NCBI RefSeq assembly: GCF_000330725.2
Contig: NZ_AMZY02000003.1
Location: 62,001-126,000 of the forward strand
Length of the DNA stretch: 64,000 nt
Reading direction: 5' to 3'
DNA from: Mariniradius saccharolyticus AK6
GTDB lineage: Bacteria; Bacteroidota; Bacteroidia; Cytophagales; Cyclobacteriaceae
A program made the translations under genes and the position numbers. The notes beneath the pieces were generated by a model, which searched no databases, had not been told where the DNA came from, and saw only the letters and a list, made by a program, of their open reading frames with translations. This document shows positions 1-9,393 of this stretch, piece by piece; position 1 is the first letter of the stretch; every line of letters starts with the position of its first letter.

Positions 1-1347
1 TTCTTCATGAATGCAGCCATTGATCAGCAGTGCGAAGTGTACATCAAGGAAAACGGCTTGGAACAGGAGGTTAACGAGCGGATTGAAGGGATCTACCGGG
101 AAAAAGGGACCAAGCGCCCAGTCTACAATGCGCCTATTCCGGATGGAAACGACGGTTTGGGATTGATGCTTTTAGGTGTGACGGGTGACCAAGTCCTACC
201 AATCGAAGTATATGAAAAGATCAAGGCAGATACACTCTCCAAAGTCCGTGGAACAGTCCAGGCGGATATTTTGAAAGAAGATCAGGCACAGAATACCTGT
301 ATTTTCTCGACCGAGTTTTCCCTTAGGCTGATGGGTGATGTGCAGCAGTATTTCATCGACCACAAAATCCGAAACTTCTACTCTGTTTCGATTTCGGGTT
401 ACCATATCGCGGAGGCGGGTGCCAATCCAATCACGCAGTTGGCCTTGACACTTTCCAATGGGTTCACCTACGTGGAGTATTATGTCTCTCGCGGCATGGA
501 TATCAACAAATTCGCACCCAACCTTTCTTTCTTCTTTTCAAACGGGATTGACCCCGAATATGCGGTGATTGGAAGGGTGGCGCGTAGGATTTGGGCGAAG
601 GCGATGAAATTGAAATACGGAGCGAACGAGCGTTCACAAATGCTGAAATACCACATCCAGACTTCCGGGCGTTCACTCCACGCCCAGGAGATCGACTTCA
701 ACGATATCCGGACCACCTTGCAGGCGCTTTATGCTATTTATGACAATTGCAACTCTCTGCATACCAACGCCTACGATGAAGCCATTACCACACCAACCGA
801 GGCATCCGTACGCCGGGCGATGGCCATTCAGCTGATCATCAACAAGGAGCTTGGATTGGCCAAAAACGAGAATCCTTTGCAAGGTTCATTTATCATTGAA
901 GAATTGACGGATTTGGTGGAAGAGGCGGTCTATCTCGAATTTGACCGGATTACGGAAAGGGGAGGAGTACTTGGCGCTATGGAAACTATGTACCAGCGCG
1001 GCAAAATCCAGGAAGAAAGCCTCCATTATGAAATGCTGAAACATACCGGAGAATATCCCATCATCGGTGTCAATACATTCCTGTCATCCGAGGGCTCCCC
1101 GACAATCATTCCAGGGGAAGTCATCAGGGCGACCAAAGACGAGAAGGAAGCGCAGATCAGGACACTTTCCCAATTGCAGCAAAGAAACGAGGGTCGTGCC
1201 AAAGAGGAATTGTCGGAATTGCAGAAAGTGGCGGTCAGGAATGGGAATATTTTCGAAAGACTGATGGAGGCGGCGAAGTATTGTTCATTGGGACAGATTA
1301 CCCACGCGCTTTATGAGGTCGGTGGCCAATATCGAAGGAATATGTAG
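1..1347 (+). CDS. icmF: IcmF-type (isobutyryl-CoA/methylmalonyl-CoA) mutase, C-terminal part, 5' truncated
   Basis: The reading frame is open from base 1, so the gene starts before the window; 448 codons before the stop are visible. The visible part matches the C-terminal substrate-binding mutase region of fused adenosylcobalamin-dependent isobutyryl-CoA mutase (IcmF), with family segments such as [19 protein letters not shown] and the [20 protein letters not shown] stretch near the end of the TIM barrel. IcmF interconverts acyl-CoA branched and linear isomers (isobutyryl-CoA to butyryl-CoA) in branched-chain catabolism. The family is normally about 1100 residues with an N-terminal B12 domain and a central G-protein domain; both would lie upstream and cannot be checked here. 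A separate methylmalonyl-CoA mutase subunit is the main alternative. Confidence in the mutase family is high, in substrate moderate. Confidence 0.85.
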   Translation, partial: FFMNAAIDQQCEVYIKENGLEQEVNERIEGIYREKGTKRPVYNAPIPDGNDGLGLMLLGVTGDQVLPIEVYEKIKADTLSKVRGTVQADILKEDQAQNTCIFSTEFSLRLMGDVQQYFIDHKIRNFYSVSISGYHIAEAGANPITQLALTLSNGFTYVEYYVSRGMDINKFAPNLSFFFSNGIDPEYAVIGRVARRIWAKAMKLKYGANERSQMLKYHIQTSGRSLHAQEIDFNDIRTTLQALYAIYDNCNSLHTNAYDEAITTPTEASVRRAMAIQLIINKELGLAKNENPLQGSFIIEELTDLVEEAVYLEFDRITERGGVLGAMETMYQRGKIQEESLHYEMLKHTGEYPIIGVNTFLSSEGSPTIIPGEVIRATKDEKEAQIRTLSQLQQRNEGRAKEELSELQKVAVRNGNIFERLMEAAKYCSLGQITHALYEVGGQYRRNM

Positions 1348-1554
1348 GGCGATTCGGAGGTCTAAAGCTTTTATGGCTTGGAGATAGGAAGTTGTATTAG
1401 TCTGCCAGTAAGGCTGGAAAGTGTAATTTGTCACAATTCAATTCGCCCTACGGCCATATGTTTGGCGAGAAATCAGCGGCCTGGGATTCCGACTTCAAAA
1501 AATCAATAGAATCTCAAATATCCCGGGTCTAGAACCAATAAACTGATAACTCAA

Positions 1555-1562
1555 TAACTTTG
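1555..1562 (+). promoter_or_regulatory. Bacteroidota -7 promoter element for the osmC run
   Basis: TAACTTTG matches the TAnnTTTG consensus of the Bacteroidota housekeeping sigma factor and lies 20 bp before the osmC start. No clear TTTG -33 element is seen at the expected distance. The rest of the 235-bp gap after the mutase gene shows nothing else I can name. Confidence 0.5.
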
Positions 1563-1582
1563 TAACCTTATATTTTATCAAG

Positions 1583-1999
1583 ATGAGCAAAAGAAACATT
1601 ACCGTCCACATGAAGACGGAAAAAGAGTACTTCGCAGTCAATCCCCAAGGCAATCGGGTAGAAATCGATATGTACAATGCTGAGGAAAAAAAGGCCCAAT
1701 CTCCCATGGATCTGTTACTTTCAGCCCTTGGCGGTTGTTCGGCAGTCGATGCGGTACTTATGATGAAGAAAAAACGTAGGACAATCGACGATTTTTTCAT
1801 CGAGGTAGAAGGCACACGTGCGGAAGGGACACCGGCCTATTATACCCATATTGAGATGAAGTTCGTCTTGGTATCGCCGGATGCGACCGAGGAGGAATTT
1901 GCCAAAGTGGTTGCCTTATCTGTGGACAAGTACTGTTCCGTGGCCAGTTCGCTGAAATCTGAAATCGGTTACACGTCTGAGGTAAGAAGGCCAGCATGA
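1583..1999 (+). CDS. OsmC family peroxidase-like protein
   Basis: This 138-residue cytosolic protein has the OsmC fold signature: the SPMDLLLSALGGCSAVD helix carrying Cys52 and the second cysteine Cys118 in KYCSVASSL. In OsmC/Ohr proteins these two cysteines reduce organic hydroperoxides with thiol cofactors. Length matches the YhfA-like branch of OsmC, whose physiological substrate is less certain than for Ohr. The stop codon overlaps the ATG of the next gene in an ATGA, so translation of the two is probably coupled, and the run continues into a Cache lipoprotein and a histidine kinase. A -7 promoter element sits just upstream. Family assignment is firm; substrate is unknown. Confidence 0.88.
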   Translation: MSKRNITVHMKTEKEYFAVNPQGNRVEIDMYNAEEKKAQSPMDLLLSALGGCSAVDAVLMMKKKRRTIDDFFIEVEGTRAEGTPAYYTHIEMKFVLVSPDATEEEFAKVVALSVDKYCSVASSLKSEIGYTSEVRRPA

Positions 2000-2235
2000 G
2001 GGTCGTAAGGGAGTTTTCCAAGGAAGGGATTCGATTGAGTATATTTTCGTGGAACAACAAGTACCTCATCAAGTACGAGCTTGGCCCAATGGAGCAGACT
2101 TTCAAGATTCCGGAAATGGATGTGTTGGACGAAACCGACTTGGAGGTGTTTTTTGAGGGGGATTTCTTTGACGCCGTGAAAGATAGATTTAAAGAAATGG
2201 GAGAATCCTTTCGAAAAAAACTTGAAAATTTTTAG
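1996..2235 (+). CDS. Small conserved-looking protein of unknown function
   Basis: The 79-residue product has no signal peptide or membrane segment. Its N-terminal half is predicted beta-rich (alternating hydrophobic residues around RLSIFSWNNKYLIKYELG) and the C-terminal half is an acidic then basic helix. It starts in a 4-bp ATGA overlap with the OsmC gene and ends 9 bp before the Cache lipoprotein gene, so it is almost certainly translated as part of this operon. I do not recognise a named domain. Its place between a peroxidase-like enzyme and a sensor pair is the only functional hint. Confidence 0.7.
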   Translation: MRVVREFSKEGIRLSIFSWNNKYLIKYELGPMEQTFKIPEMDVLDETDLEVFFEGDFFDAVKDRFKEMGESFRKKLENF

Positions 2236-2244
2236 CTTTAGGTC

Positions 2245-3261
2245 ATGCCTGAAGTATTCGATAGAGTTTTGTCCAAATATTTTTTTGTTTTTTGTTTCGC
2301 GTTCGTTTCGTGTTCGGGACAGGTCAAAGAGCCGTCTGATCAAGATTTTTTCGGTGTAAACACCTTCATATCCCTATTGGAGTATGACCTTGCTGCATTG
2401 GAGGATGAAATTAGAAGTCTTGGTGAATTTACCGAAAGCCTTTTTTTGAGACAGGATGAATTGATTTCTACCGGAGACAGGACTCTCTACAAGATAGACG
2501 GCGTCGCCGCCAATTCGGAGCCAGGCGCCGATCCCAAAAAATCCAGCCTGTACATTACCCAACTTGCCACCGATCTAAGGAAAGTGGAAGATATGATCCT
2601 CGTCACAAACCCCCTGGACAGCGTTTTCCGAAAAATATTACAAAAGTACCCCGTGGTATCCCAGGTTTATTTCAATTCCTCAATTCAACTAAACCGCTTG
2701 TTTCCTCCTTACAACGTATATGAAATGCTTGAGCCTGATTTGGATTTGACTGCCTTCAATTTCTACTATGAAGCAGATGAAGCCCATAATCCGGAAAGAA
2801 AGCCCGTTTGGGTCGATGCAATGTATATTGACCCTGTGGGCAGGGGGTGGATGATAACACTCACCCAGCCGGTGTACCACATGGAAGAGCTGAAACTTGT
2901 ATTGGGCATGGACCTGACGCTTAACGATATCATTGAGAATTACATCAACAAGACGAGCCATCAGATATTGATCATCGATAAAGAGGGCACAGTTGTGGCG
3001 GGCAAATCCAAAACCATCGAGGTTTTTTCATTGCCGCCTTTGAAGAACCATACCTACACGCAGACAATCACAAGTGACAGCTTCAGAAAGGAGGACTTCA
3101 ACCTGTTTAAGAGTCGCAACGGTGAAGTTCGGCGTATCGCCGACGGAATCATCAACCATCAGCAAAGTGAGGTTTGGATGACCGTTGGGCAAAGAAAAAT
3201 CAAAGTGGTGAGTAAGAAAACGAGCAAGTTGGATTGGTTTGTACTCGAAATATTCTTGTAA
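2245..3261 (+). CDS. Cache-like sensory domain lipoprotein
   Basis: The 338-residue protein starts with a short hydrophobic signal ending in FVSC (Cys23), a lipoprotein-like processing site with a slightly unusual Phe at -3. The mature part resembles an extracytoplasmic double-Cache (PAS-like) sensor: a long N-terminal helical region, a mid-protein motif YIDPVGRGWMITLTQPVY, GMDLTLNDI, then a second beta unit ILIIDKEGTVVAGKSK. Cache domains usually form the ligand-binding part of membrane receptors; here it is a separate lipoprotein with no transmembrane anchor or output domain. The stop codon directly abuts the ATG of the hybrid kinase, implying a two-component pair in which this protein senses and the kinase signals. 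The ligand is unknown. Cache assignment is from fold pattern, not a search. Confidence 0.65.
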   Translation: MPEVFDRVLSKYFFVFCFAFVSCSGQVKEPSDQDFFGVNTFISLLEYDLAALEDEIRSLGEFTESLFLRQDELISTGDRTLYKIDGVAANSEPGADPKKSSLYITQLATDLRKVEDMILVTNPLDSVFRKILQKYPVVSQVYFNSSIQLNRLFPPYNVYEMLEPDLDLTAFNFYYEADEAHNPERKPVWVDAMYIDPVGRGWMITLTQPVYHMEELKLVLGMDLTLNDIIENYINKTSHQILIIDKEGTVVAGKSKTIEVFSLPPLKNHTYTQTITSDSFRKEDFNLFKSRNGEVRRIADGIINHQQSEVWMTVGQRKIKVVSKKTSKLDWFVLEIFL

Positions 3262-6162
3262 ATGTCTGGCAAGGAAAAAAGCATCATCCGATCTGAAAAG
3301 GGATTCTATCAGATCTTGCTGATCATGGGGATCATTGTTATCCTGTTGATTTTATTCTTGGGTATAGCTTTTTTTCAAGTACTGAGAAACAATCAGATCA
3401 GTTCCAACAAGGAAAACCTGGACCGTCAGGTAGAACTGGCCGCGAAACAGATCGAGGAAACATTCGGTAAATTCTATGATGACCTTTATTTCCTTGCGTC
3501 CAATTTGGAGCCTTGGACCTACGATCGGGGCGATCAGGAGATTTTGGCGTTCGAAAAAAGAGCAAGAAGGATATTCAACAACCACCGAGAGGTGATGGAC
3601 ACACTCGTTGTTCGTTTTCCAAAGTCCACCGTCTCCTTTCATTTTGATAACCGCAACAACTTCATAAGGGAGATTCATGAAAATTTGGATACCATCGGCC
3701 AGGCGGATCAAAACAGTGTAACTGTGTCTTACCCGGAAAAAGGAATCTCCGTCACAGCGAAATTCAACTTGGAACGCCTGGTCAACGATTCATTTTCGAA
3801 CTTTTATATGGGTGCCTATGGACACAAATTGGTGTATGCTGACAACATCTTGTGGGGAATCGATGAGCGGCGATTTGTTAGTTACTTAAGGCTGGACGAA
3901 AATTCGACCCAGCAAATTAAAAACCAAGTCAGGGAAGGGCTTCGGGGTTCGCTGGAAGGCGAGTTTTTAGACGATATTGAGGAAAAGGAGCTAGGTGCCT
4001 TGATACACCACTATCCTTTCAAACTTTACCCCTTGGATCGGGAGTTTAGCGCGATATTTTTGATCGAAAAGCAGTCGGTTACAGCGGGGATTTTCTCGGC
4101 TTATTTCTATTTGATAGCAGGCTTGTTGCTCATACTGGTGTTGGTGATCTGGATCATGAACGAGGCTGTGAGAAATTCCCAGGAAGCCAATCAGACACTT
4201 TCCCGGAAGGCCGAAGAAATCAAGGAGCTATTTAGAAGGCAAAACCTCCTACTCCATGAGTCAAGGGGTTTTATTTATTTTCAGGACGCTGATGGCAAGA
4301 TGACGAGCGTTGGGCCTGAGGTCGTTAACGTGTTGGGTTATTCCGAAGCGGAATTTGCGAAGAATTTCAGGTCAATCATTTCGCCAAAACATACAACCCT
4401 CGTCCAAAAAATCCTTGAGGACGCCAAGCTCGATAAGCGGGAAACGGCTGAGTTTGAGATGGATTTCAGGACCAAAAAAGGAAAATGGCTGAGGGTGAAG
4501 ATATTTGAGCGATTGGAGTACGATGCGCAAGGTAATTTCAAGGGAAATGTGGGTGTTTGCACGGACATCAATGAGAAATACCTGCGCGAACAGGAACTAA
4601 TCAAGAGCGAAAACAGGCTGCGTACCGTACTCAAAAGTCTGCCGGATTTGATATTTATCTACGACCACCAAGGAAGGTACCAAGATTACTACGTCAAGGA
4701 CCCCAGCCTCCTCGTGACGCCATTGGAAGGCTGTATCGGCAAAAAGGTCACCGATCTGTTGCCTCCCGAACTGGCAAAAAAAGTGCAAGCGAGCATAGAG
4801 GCCACGGTGAAAACCAAAAAAATGCAAAACATCGAGTATGAGGTAGAAATTCCAATCGGCAAACGCATTTTCGACGCGAGATTTTTCCTTTTGGACGACG
4901 AAAAACTCATGTCCATTGCGAGGGACATTACGGGTAAAAAACTTTGGGAAAAAGGTTTGGAGGAAGCAAAAAGGGCTGCAGAACAGGCAAGTACCGCCAA
5001 ATCCGAGTTTCTGGCAAATATGAGCCACGAAATCAGGACGCCGATGAACGGACTTTTGGGGATCATTGGCTTGATGGAAATGACGGAATTGGATGAGATT
5101 CAAAAAGAGTATCTTCAGATCATCAAGGATTCAGGCGAGTCGCTTTTGGGGATCATCAAGGATATTTTGGATTACTCCAAAATCGAGTCAGGCGAAATGA
5201 ATCTCAGCCCTACTGTCTTTCATTTCAAACAGGAAATCGAAAAATGCCTCCGGCTTTTCTCGGGTTTGGTTTTGGAGAAAAACATCGAAATGACCTATCA
5301 GTTCGAATCCATGATTCCGGAGTATGTCGAGCTGGATCGCGACAAATTAAATCAGATATTGAACAACCTCATTGGCAACGCCATCAAGTTTACCCCACCG
5401 GGCGGGACCATCCGAATCAACATTGCCGGAGAATCGATTTTGGATAGGAACATTATGCTTCACTTCGAGGTGAAGGATTCCGGCATTGGGATTCCTGCAG
5501 ACAAAATCGAAAACCTCACCAAGCCTTTTTATCAGGTAGATGGCAGCAATACGCGCGAAACCCACGGCACAGGACTCGGTTTGGCAATTTCACAAAAACT
5601 GGTCGAGTTGATGGGCGGCGATCTTCAGATCCATTCCGAGGTAGGGGAGGGTTCAACTTTCACTTTCAGTATTTTTGCGAAAATCTGGAAGAAGGCCGAG
5701 TCTCTTATGGGAAATTCCGCTAATTCCGAGCGGGAATCCATGTTTGATCTAAAGAACATGGCTGAAAAGTATCCGATGGAGATACTCCTGGCCGAGGATA
5801 ACAATACCAACCTCAAGTTCATGAATATGCTCATGGGGCAGTTGGGATACACGTTTGCGCTTGCACGGAATGGTCAAGAGGCGGTCGAACAGGTGATTGA
5901 AAAGGACTTCGATCTCATCCTCATGGATATTCAGATGCCGGTGATGGACGGTTTGGTGGCCGCAGAAACCATCCGGCGGGACCTTGGAAAGGACGTTAGC
6001 ATAATCGGTTTGTCGGCGCATGCATTTCAGGAGGATGTGGACAAGGCAAAAAATGCCGGTATGGATGCCTATTTGACCAAGCCGATACAAATCCAGGAAC
6101 TCGCGCAAGTAATCAGGCGATTTGCAGACAAAAAGAAAGAAACAAAAAAAGAGGCCAAGTGA
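3262..6162 (+). CDS. Membrane-bound PAS hybrid histidine kinase/response regulator
   Basis: The 966-residue protein has transmembrane helices at about 16-40 and 277-300 flanking an extracytoplasmic region of roughly 235 residues. A short coiled coil then leads to two PAS domains (about 331-440 and 450-560). The HisKA box SEFLANMSHEIRTPMNG carries phospho-acceptor His589, followed by a HATPase with the GTGLGLAIS motif and a C-terminal receiver domain (about 835-955) with acceptor Asp889 in LILMDIQMP. No DNA-binding output is present, so the phosphate is probably passed to an Hpt protein or separate regulator not in this window. The gene begins immediately after the Cache lipoprotein gene and ends inside a bidirectional terminator hairpin. 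The likely role is transmitting an envelope signal received jointly with the lipoprotein. Confidence 0.92.
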   Translation: MSGKEKSIIRSEKGFYQILLIMGIIVILLILFLGIAFFQVLRNNQISSNKENLDRQVELAAKQIEETFGKFYDDLYFLASNLEPWTYDRGDQEILAFEKRARRIFNNHREVMDTLVVRFPKSTVSFHFDNRNNFIREIHENLDTIGQADQNSVTVSYPEKGISVTAKFNLERLVNDSFSNFYMGAYGHKLVYADNILWGIDERRFVSYLRLDENSTQQIKNQVREGLRGSLEGEFLDDIEEKELGALIHHYPFKLYPLDREFSAIFLIEKQSVTAGIFSAYFYLIAGLLLILVLVIWIMNEAVRNSQEANQTLSRKAEEIKELFRRQNLLLHESRGFIYFQDADGKMTSVGPEVVNVLGYSEAEFAKNFRSIISPKHTTLVQKILEDAKLDKRETAEFEMDFRTKKGKWLRVKIFERLEYDAQGNFKGNVGVCTDINEKYLREQELIKSENRLRTVLKSLPDLIFIYDHQGRYQDYYVKDPSLLVTPLEGCIGKKVTDLLPPELAKKVQASIEATVKTKKMQNIEYEVEIPIGKRIFDARFFLLDDEKLMSIARDITGKKLWEKGLEEAKRAAEQASTAKSEFLANMSHEIRTPMNGLLGIIGLMEMTELDEIQKEYLQIIKDSGESLLGIIKDILDYSKIESGEMNLSPTVFHFKQEIEKCLRLFSGLVLEKNIEMTYQFESMIPEYVELDRDKLNQILNNLIGNAIKFTPPGGTIRINIAGESILDRNIMLHFEVKDSGIGIPADKIENLTKPFYQVDGSNTRETHGTGLGLAISQKLVELMGGDLQIHSEVGEGSTFTFSIFAKIWKKAESLMGNSANSERESMFDLKNMAEKYPMEILLAEDNNTNLKFMNMLMGQLGYTFALARNGQEAVEQVIEKDFDLILMDIQMPVMDGLVAAETIRRDLGKDVSIIGLSAHAFQEDVDKAKNAGMDAYLTKPIQIQELAQVIRRFADKKKETKKEAK

Positions 6163-6174
6163 CCTCTTTTTCTT
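6144..6174. terminator. Bidirectional terminator between convergent kinase and E2 genes
   Basis: A perfect 9-bp stem (6146-6154 with 6163-6171) and 8-nt loop is flanked by A-rich sequence on the left and T-rich on the right. It can therefore end transcription in both directions. The kinase stop codon lies in the loop and the E2 stop codon at its edge. Confidence 0.85.
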
Positions 6175-7478
6175 TACAGCGGCAGGTTGATGTCAAATGC
6201 CTCGAGATAATCCGCTACCCTTCGTACAAACATCCCGCCCAATGAACCATCCACAACTCGGTGGTCGTAGGAGTGCGACAGGAACATTTTGTGCCTAATT
6301 GCGATCACATCGCCAGATGGCAATTCCAATACAGCAGGCTTTTTCTGAATTGCCCCGACAGCTAGGATCGCAACCTGCGGCTGCATGATAATCGGTGTCC
6401 CTAGTACATTTCCAAAAGAGCCAACGTTGGATACGGTATAGGTCCCGCCAGTTAGCTCATCAGGGCTCAATTTGTTGGTTCTTGCCCGATTGGCCAGATC
6501 GTTGATCTTTTTGGAAAGGCCTGTGAGGTTGAGCTGGTCGGCATTTCGGATGACCGGTACAATCAGGTTACCTGTCGGTAGCGCCACCGCTACGCCAATG
6601 TTGATATCTTTTTTCTTGATGATTCTGTCCCCATCCACCGAGATGTTGATCATCGGGAAGTCTTTGATGGCCTTGGCGACGGCTTGGATAAAAAACGGCG
6701 TGAAGGTCAAAGGCTCTCCCTCTTTCTTTTGGTAGGCATCCTTCACCTTATTCCTCCAGAGCACAATGTTGGTCATATCAGCTTCGACAAATGAGGTCAC
6801 ATGTGGCGAAATACGCTTGGAATCAACCATACGCTGTGCGATCATTTTGCGCATCCTGTCCATCTCGATAATTTCGTCCTGTGCGGAAATGCTCATCTCC
6901 ACCCGTGGGAATGCGCTAGGTTGGGATGCGACCGAAGAGGTAGCGATAGGCTGGCTGGAACCCCTCTGCGAGAGGTAATGGAGCATATCTTGTTTGGTAA
7001 CTCGGCCGTCTTTTCCGGTACCGGCGATTGTGGCTAGTTCCTCTCGGCTGATTTTTTCCTCTTTGGCAATGCTCAGGACAAGTGGGGAATAAAATCTATC
7101 GTCCTGTGTCCCGCTTGTCGGTGTGGAAGCAGCTGTGATCAAAGTAGCTGTTTGTGCTGGCGCAGCCGCGAGCAGTTCATCCTTTTGGCTTGTTTCTGAT
7201 GCTGGTTTTCCGGCAGGCTCACTGACTTGGCCATTTGTAGCGGTTTCAATAATGGCAATGGGGGCACCTACCGCCACAACCTCACCTTCTTTTGCGAGTA
7301 TTTTTTTCAATATCCCAGCATGGGTAGCGGGGACTTCTGTATCTACTTTGTCTGTCGCTACTTCCAAAACTGACTCATCCTGCTCGATTACATCACCTTC
7401 TTTCTTGAGCCAGGTGAGGATGGTGCCTTCGATGATACTTTCACCCATCTTGGGCATCAGCATTTCTACACTTGCCAT
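6174..7478 (-). CDS. 2-oxoacid dehydrogenase E2 (dihydrolipoyl acyltransferase), probably branched-chain type
   Basis: The 434-residue protein has the E2 layout. An N-terminal lipoyl domain carries the modified Lys44 in ATDKVDTE. An Ala/Pro/Thr-rich linker follows, then a peripheral E1/E3-binding domain at about 129-170 (FYSPLVLSIAKEEKISREEL). The catalytic domain ends in SHSYDHRVVDGSLGGMF with catalytic His406 and Asp410. It transfers an acyl group from E1 to CoA in the cytosolic dehydrogenase complex. The MPKMGESIIEGTILTWLKKE opening and the DHRVVDG variant favour branched-chain over 2-oxoglutarate specificity, which fits the nearby mutase, thiolase and HMG-CoA lyase genes. No E1 or E3 gene is adjacent. 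It lies 82 bp downstream of cinA on the same strand and could share its transcript. Confidence 0.9.
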   Translation of the reverse strand: MASVEMLMPKMGESIIEGTILTWLKKEGDVIEQDESVLEVATDKVDTEVPATHAGILKKILAKEGEVVAVGAPIAIIETATNGQVSEPAGKPASETSQKDELLAAAPAQTATLITAASTPTSGTQDDRFYSPLVLSIAKEEKISREELATIAGTGKDGRVTKQDMLHYLSQRGSSQPIATSSVASQPSAFPRVEMSISAQDEIIEMDRMRKMIAQRMVDSKRISPHVTSFVEADMTNIVLWRNKVKDAYQKKEGEPLTFTPFFIQAVAKAIKDFPMINISVDGDRIIKKKDINIGVAVALPTGNLIVPVIRNADQLNLTGLSKKINDLANRARTNKLSPDELTGGTYTVSNVGSFGNVLGTPIIMQPQVAILAVGAIQKKPAVLELPSGDVIAIRHKMFLSHSYDHRVVDGSLGGMFVRRVADYLEAFDINLPL

Positions 7479-7560
7479 ATTTTATTATTTAATTGGGTTT
7501 ATTTCCGAGTTTTAAAATTATATTTTATTTCTTCGAATACAAAATCAAGTAATGACATTT

Positions 7561-8826
7561 TTATTCTGTTTTGCCAAGGATACAAATTCTCAGCAAATTC
7601 AGAACCGAGACTCCAGTCAATTGGATATTGAGCATCCTGTCTTGGGTCAATTGGAGTTTCTTCGTCACCGTTTTGGTTTTGGTCGCGCAGGCAATCCAAA
7701 CCGTCCCGACGGGTTTTTCTGCCCAGCCTCCGCCAGGACCCGCAATCCCACTACTTGCAAGGCCATAATCTGCATTAAACATGTCCCGAACGTGTTCGGC
7801 CATTTGAATGACGGTTGGCTCGCTGACTGCACCATGTTCTTCCAGCGTACTCGCATCAACACCCAAAAGCCTGTTTTTGAAATGGTTGTGGTAGGGGATG
7901 ATGCCACCTTGGAAATAGTCGCTGCTGCCTGCAATACTTGTTACCAAATGCGAGATATATCCTCCTGAACAGCTTTCGGCAAATGCCACTTTTTGGTTTT
8001 TCTCTCTCAACATCTTTCCGACTGCCTCCTCCAAAGTCATCATTCCAAATCCATAGACATATTTTTCGATGATCGGCATAACTTTTTCCACTTGGAGAGC
8101 CACGTCCTTCTCCAATTCTGAAGGATTGTCTCCAAAGGCCGTGAGCCTCAGCCTCACTTGTCCCAAGGATGGCAAATAGGCCAGTTTGATATGGGGCGGC
8201 AAGTTTCCTTCCCAATCTTTGATCAAATCTGCCAGCCAACTCTCGCCGATGCCAACAGTTTTAACCACATAATGGTAAATGATCGGAAGTTGGAATCTTT
8301 CCTTGATCCTTGGAAGCACATGGTCAGTCATGAGTTTTTTCATCTCATGGGGTACACCCGGCATGGACATCCATATCTTTCCATTTTCGGAAAACCACAT
8401 TCCTGGAGCAGTTCCCAAAACATTTGGGATATAGGTGCATTTGGTGGGGAGGTGGGCTTGAAGTGCATTTAGCGGCGTGAGTTCCCTTCCCCTTTTTTCA
8501 AAAAACGTCCTGACCGCATCCAATGCTTCCGGAACCAATTCTATTGCGCAATTGAAATATTCCGCCAAGAGCGGTTTGGTCAAGTCGTCGTTGGTCGGAC
8601 CAAGCCCCCCGGTCATGAGGATTATGTCGGCACGGTTTTCCGCTTCAGCAAAAGCCGTTAGGATGGCCTCTCGGCTGTCGCCGACCGTTGTCCGCCTGAC
8701 AACCCTGACCCCAATCAAGTCCAGCTCTTGGCTGATCCAATGGCTGTTGGTGTCCAAAACCTGGCCGTACAGCAGCTCGTCGCCGATTGCAAGTATTTCC
8801 GCTTTGACTTCCTCGTATTGGTTCAT
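7561..8826 (-). CDS. cinA: CinA family protein (NMN deamidase-related, competence/damage-inducible)
   Basis: The 421-residue protein has the full CinA architecture. The N-terminal MoCF/MoaB-like domain (ILAIGDELLYGQVLDTNS, TGGLGPTNDDLTK) has nucleotide pyrophosphatase activity in characterised members. The C-terminal PncC domain (FAESCSGGYISHLVTS, GIAGPGGGWAEKPVGTVW) has nicotinamide mononucleotide deamidase activity and salvages NMN for NAD synthesis. Length is normal. The ATG overlaps the folA stop codon by 4 bp (ATGA), so folA and cinA are cotranscribed and probably translationally coupled. Which of the two activities matters in this organism cannot be read from sequence. Confidence 0.95.
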   Translation of the reverse strand: MNQYEEVKAEILAIGDELLYGQVLDTNSHWISQELDLIGVRVVRRTTVGDSREAILTAFAEAENRADIILMTGGLGPTNDDLTKPLLAEYFNCAIELVPEALDAVRTFFEKRGRELTPLNALQAHLPTKCTYIPNVLGTAPGMWFSENGKIWMSMPGVPHEMKKLMTDHVLPRIKERFQLPIIYHYVVKTVGIGESWLADLIKDWEGNLPPHIKLAYLPSLGQVRLRLTAFGDNPSELEKDVALQVEKVMPIIEKYVYGFGMMTLEEAVGKMLREKNQKVAFAESCSGGYISHLVTSIAGSSDYFQGGIIPYHNHFKNRLLGVDASTLEEHGAVSEPTVIQMAEHVRDMFNADYGLASSGIAGPGGGWAEKPVGTVWIACATKTKTVTKKLQLTQDRMLNIQLTGVSVLNLLRICILGKTE

Positions 8827-9323
8827 GATTTTTTTCGCTTGTACATTACAAAATCGAAATCGAACTGGTTTGATTCGTCTTTTTGGAAACTTTCCTCGGA
8901 CATTTTTTCCCAGCGGGTAGGGTCTATTTCTGGGAAAAATGAGTCACCATCAGGAAAGGCATGCACTTCTGTTACGATCAGCTCATCGGCTATGTCCATG
9001 GATTGTTGGTAAATCTCCGCGCCACCAATTACGAAAACTTGATCCTGTCCCGTTCCAATTGCTTTTTGGACGGCATCTTCCAATGATTTTGCCACAAAAT
9101 GACCAGCTGGCAGTTCCAATTTTGGGTTTCTGGAGATTACTATTGAGGTTCGGTTGGGGAGAGGTTTTCCTATGGAGTCATAGGTCTTACGACCCATGAT
9201 GATGCAATGTCCTGTCGTAAGTTTTTTGAACCTTTTCAGGTCAGCGGAAAGCTTCCAGACCAACTCATTGTCTTTGCCAATGACATTGTTGCTGGCTTTC
9301 GCTACGATGATGGAAATTTTCAA
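8823..9323 (-). CDS. folA: Dihydrofolate reductase
   Basis: The 166-residue enzyme reduces dihydrofolate to tetrahydrofolate with NADPH. Visible signatures are the N-terminal ISIIVAKASNNVIGKDNELV, the catalytic acidic residue Asp28 in WKLSADLKRFKK, the NADPH-binding MGRKTYDSIG and VIGGAEIY. I place the start at a TTG codon at 9323-9321. It gives the family-standard N-terminus and length, there is no in-frame ATG nearby, and any start further upstream would read into the terminator of the preceding gene. A perfect -7 promoter element lies at 9386-9393. The stop overlaps the cinA start. Non-ATG initiation may limit expression; that is inference. Confidence 0.93.
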   Translation of the reverse strand: MKISIIVAKASNNVIGKDNELVWKLSADLKRFKKLTTGHCIIMGRKTYDSIGKPLPNRTSIVISRNPKLELPAGHFVAKSLEDAVQKAIGTGQDQVFVIGGAEIYQQSMDIADELIVTEVHAFPDGDSFFPEIDPTRWEKMSEESFQKDESNQFDFDFVMYKRKKS

Positions 9324-9385
9324 AGCGTTGCTCAGTTTTTCGGCTAAGATACCAAGTCTTTGGAAACGCAGGCCCAAGCATGCGA

Positions 9386-9393
9386 CAAAAATA
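9386..9393 (-). promoter_or_regulatory. folA -7 promoter element
   Basis: On the minus strand TATTTTTG matches TAnnTTTG exactly and lies about 63 bp upstream of the folA TTG start. It coincides with the U-tract of the terminator that ends the upstream gene, so termination and initiation signals share the same bases. Confidence 0.55.
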
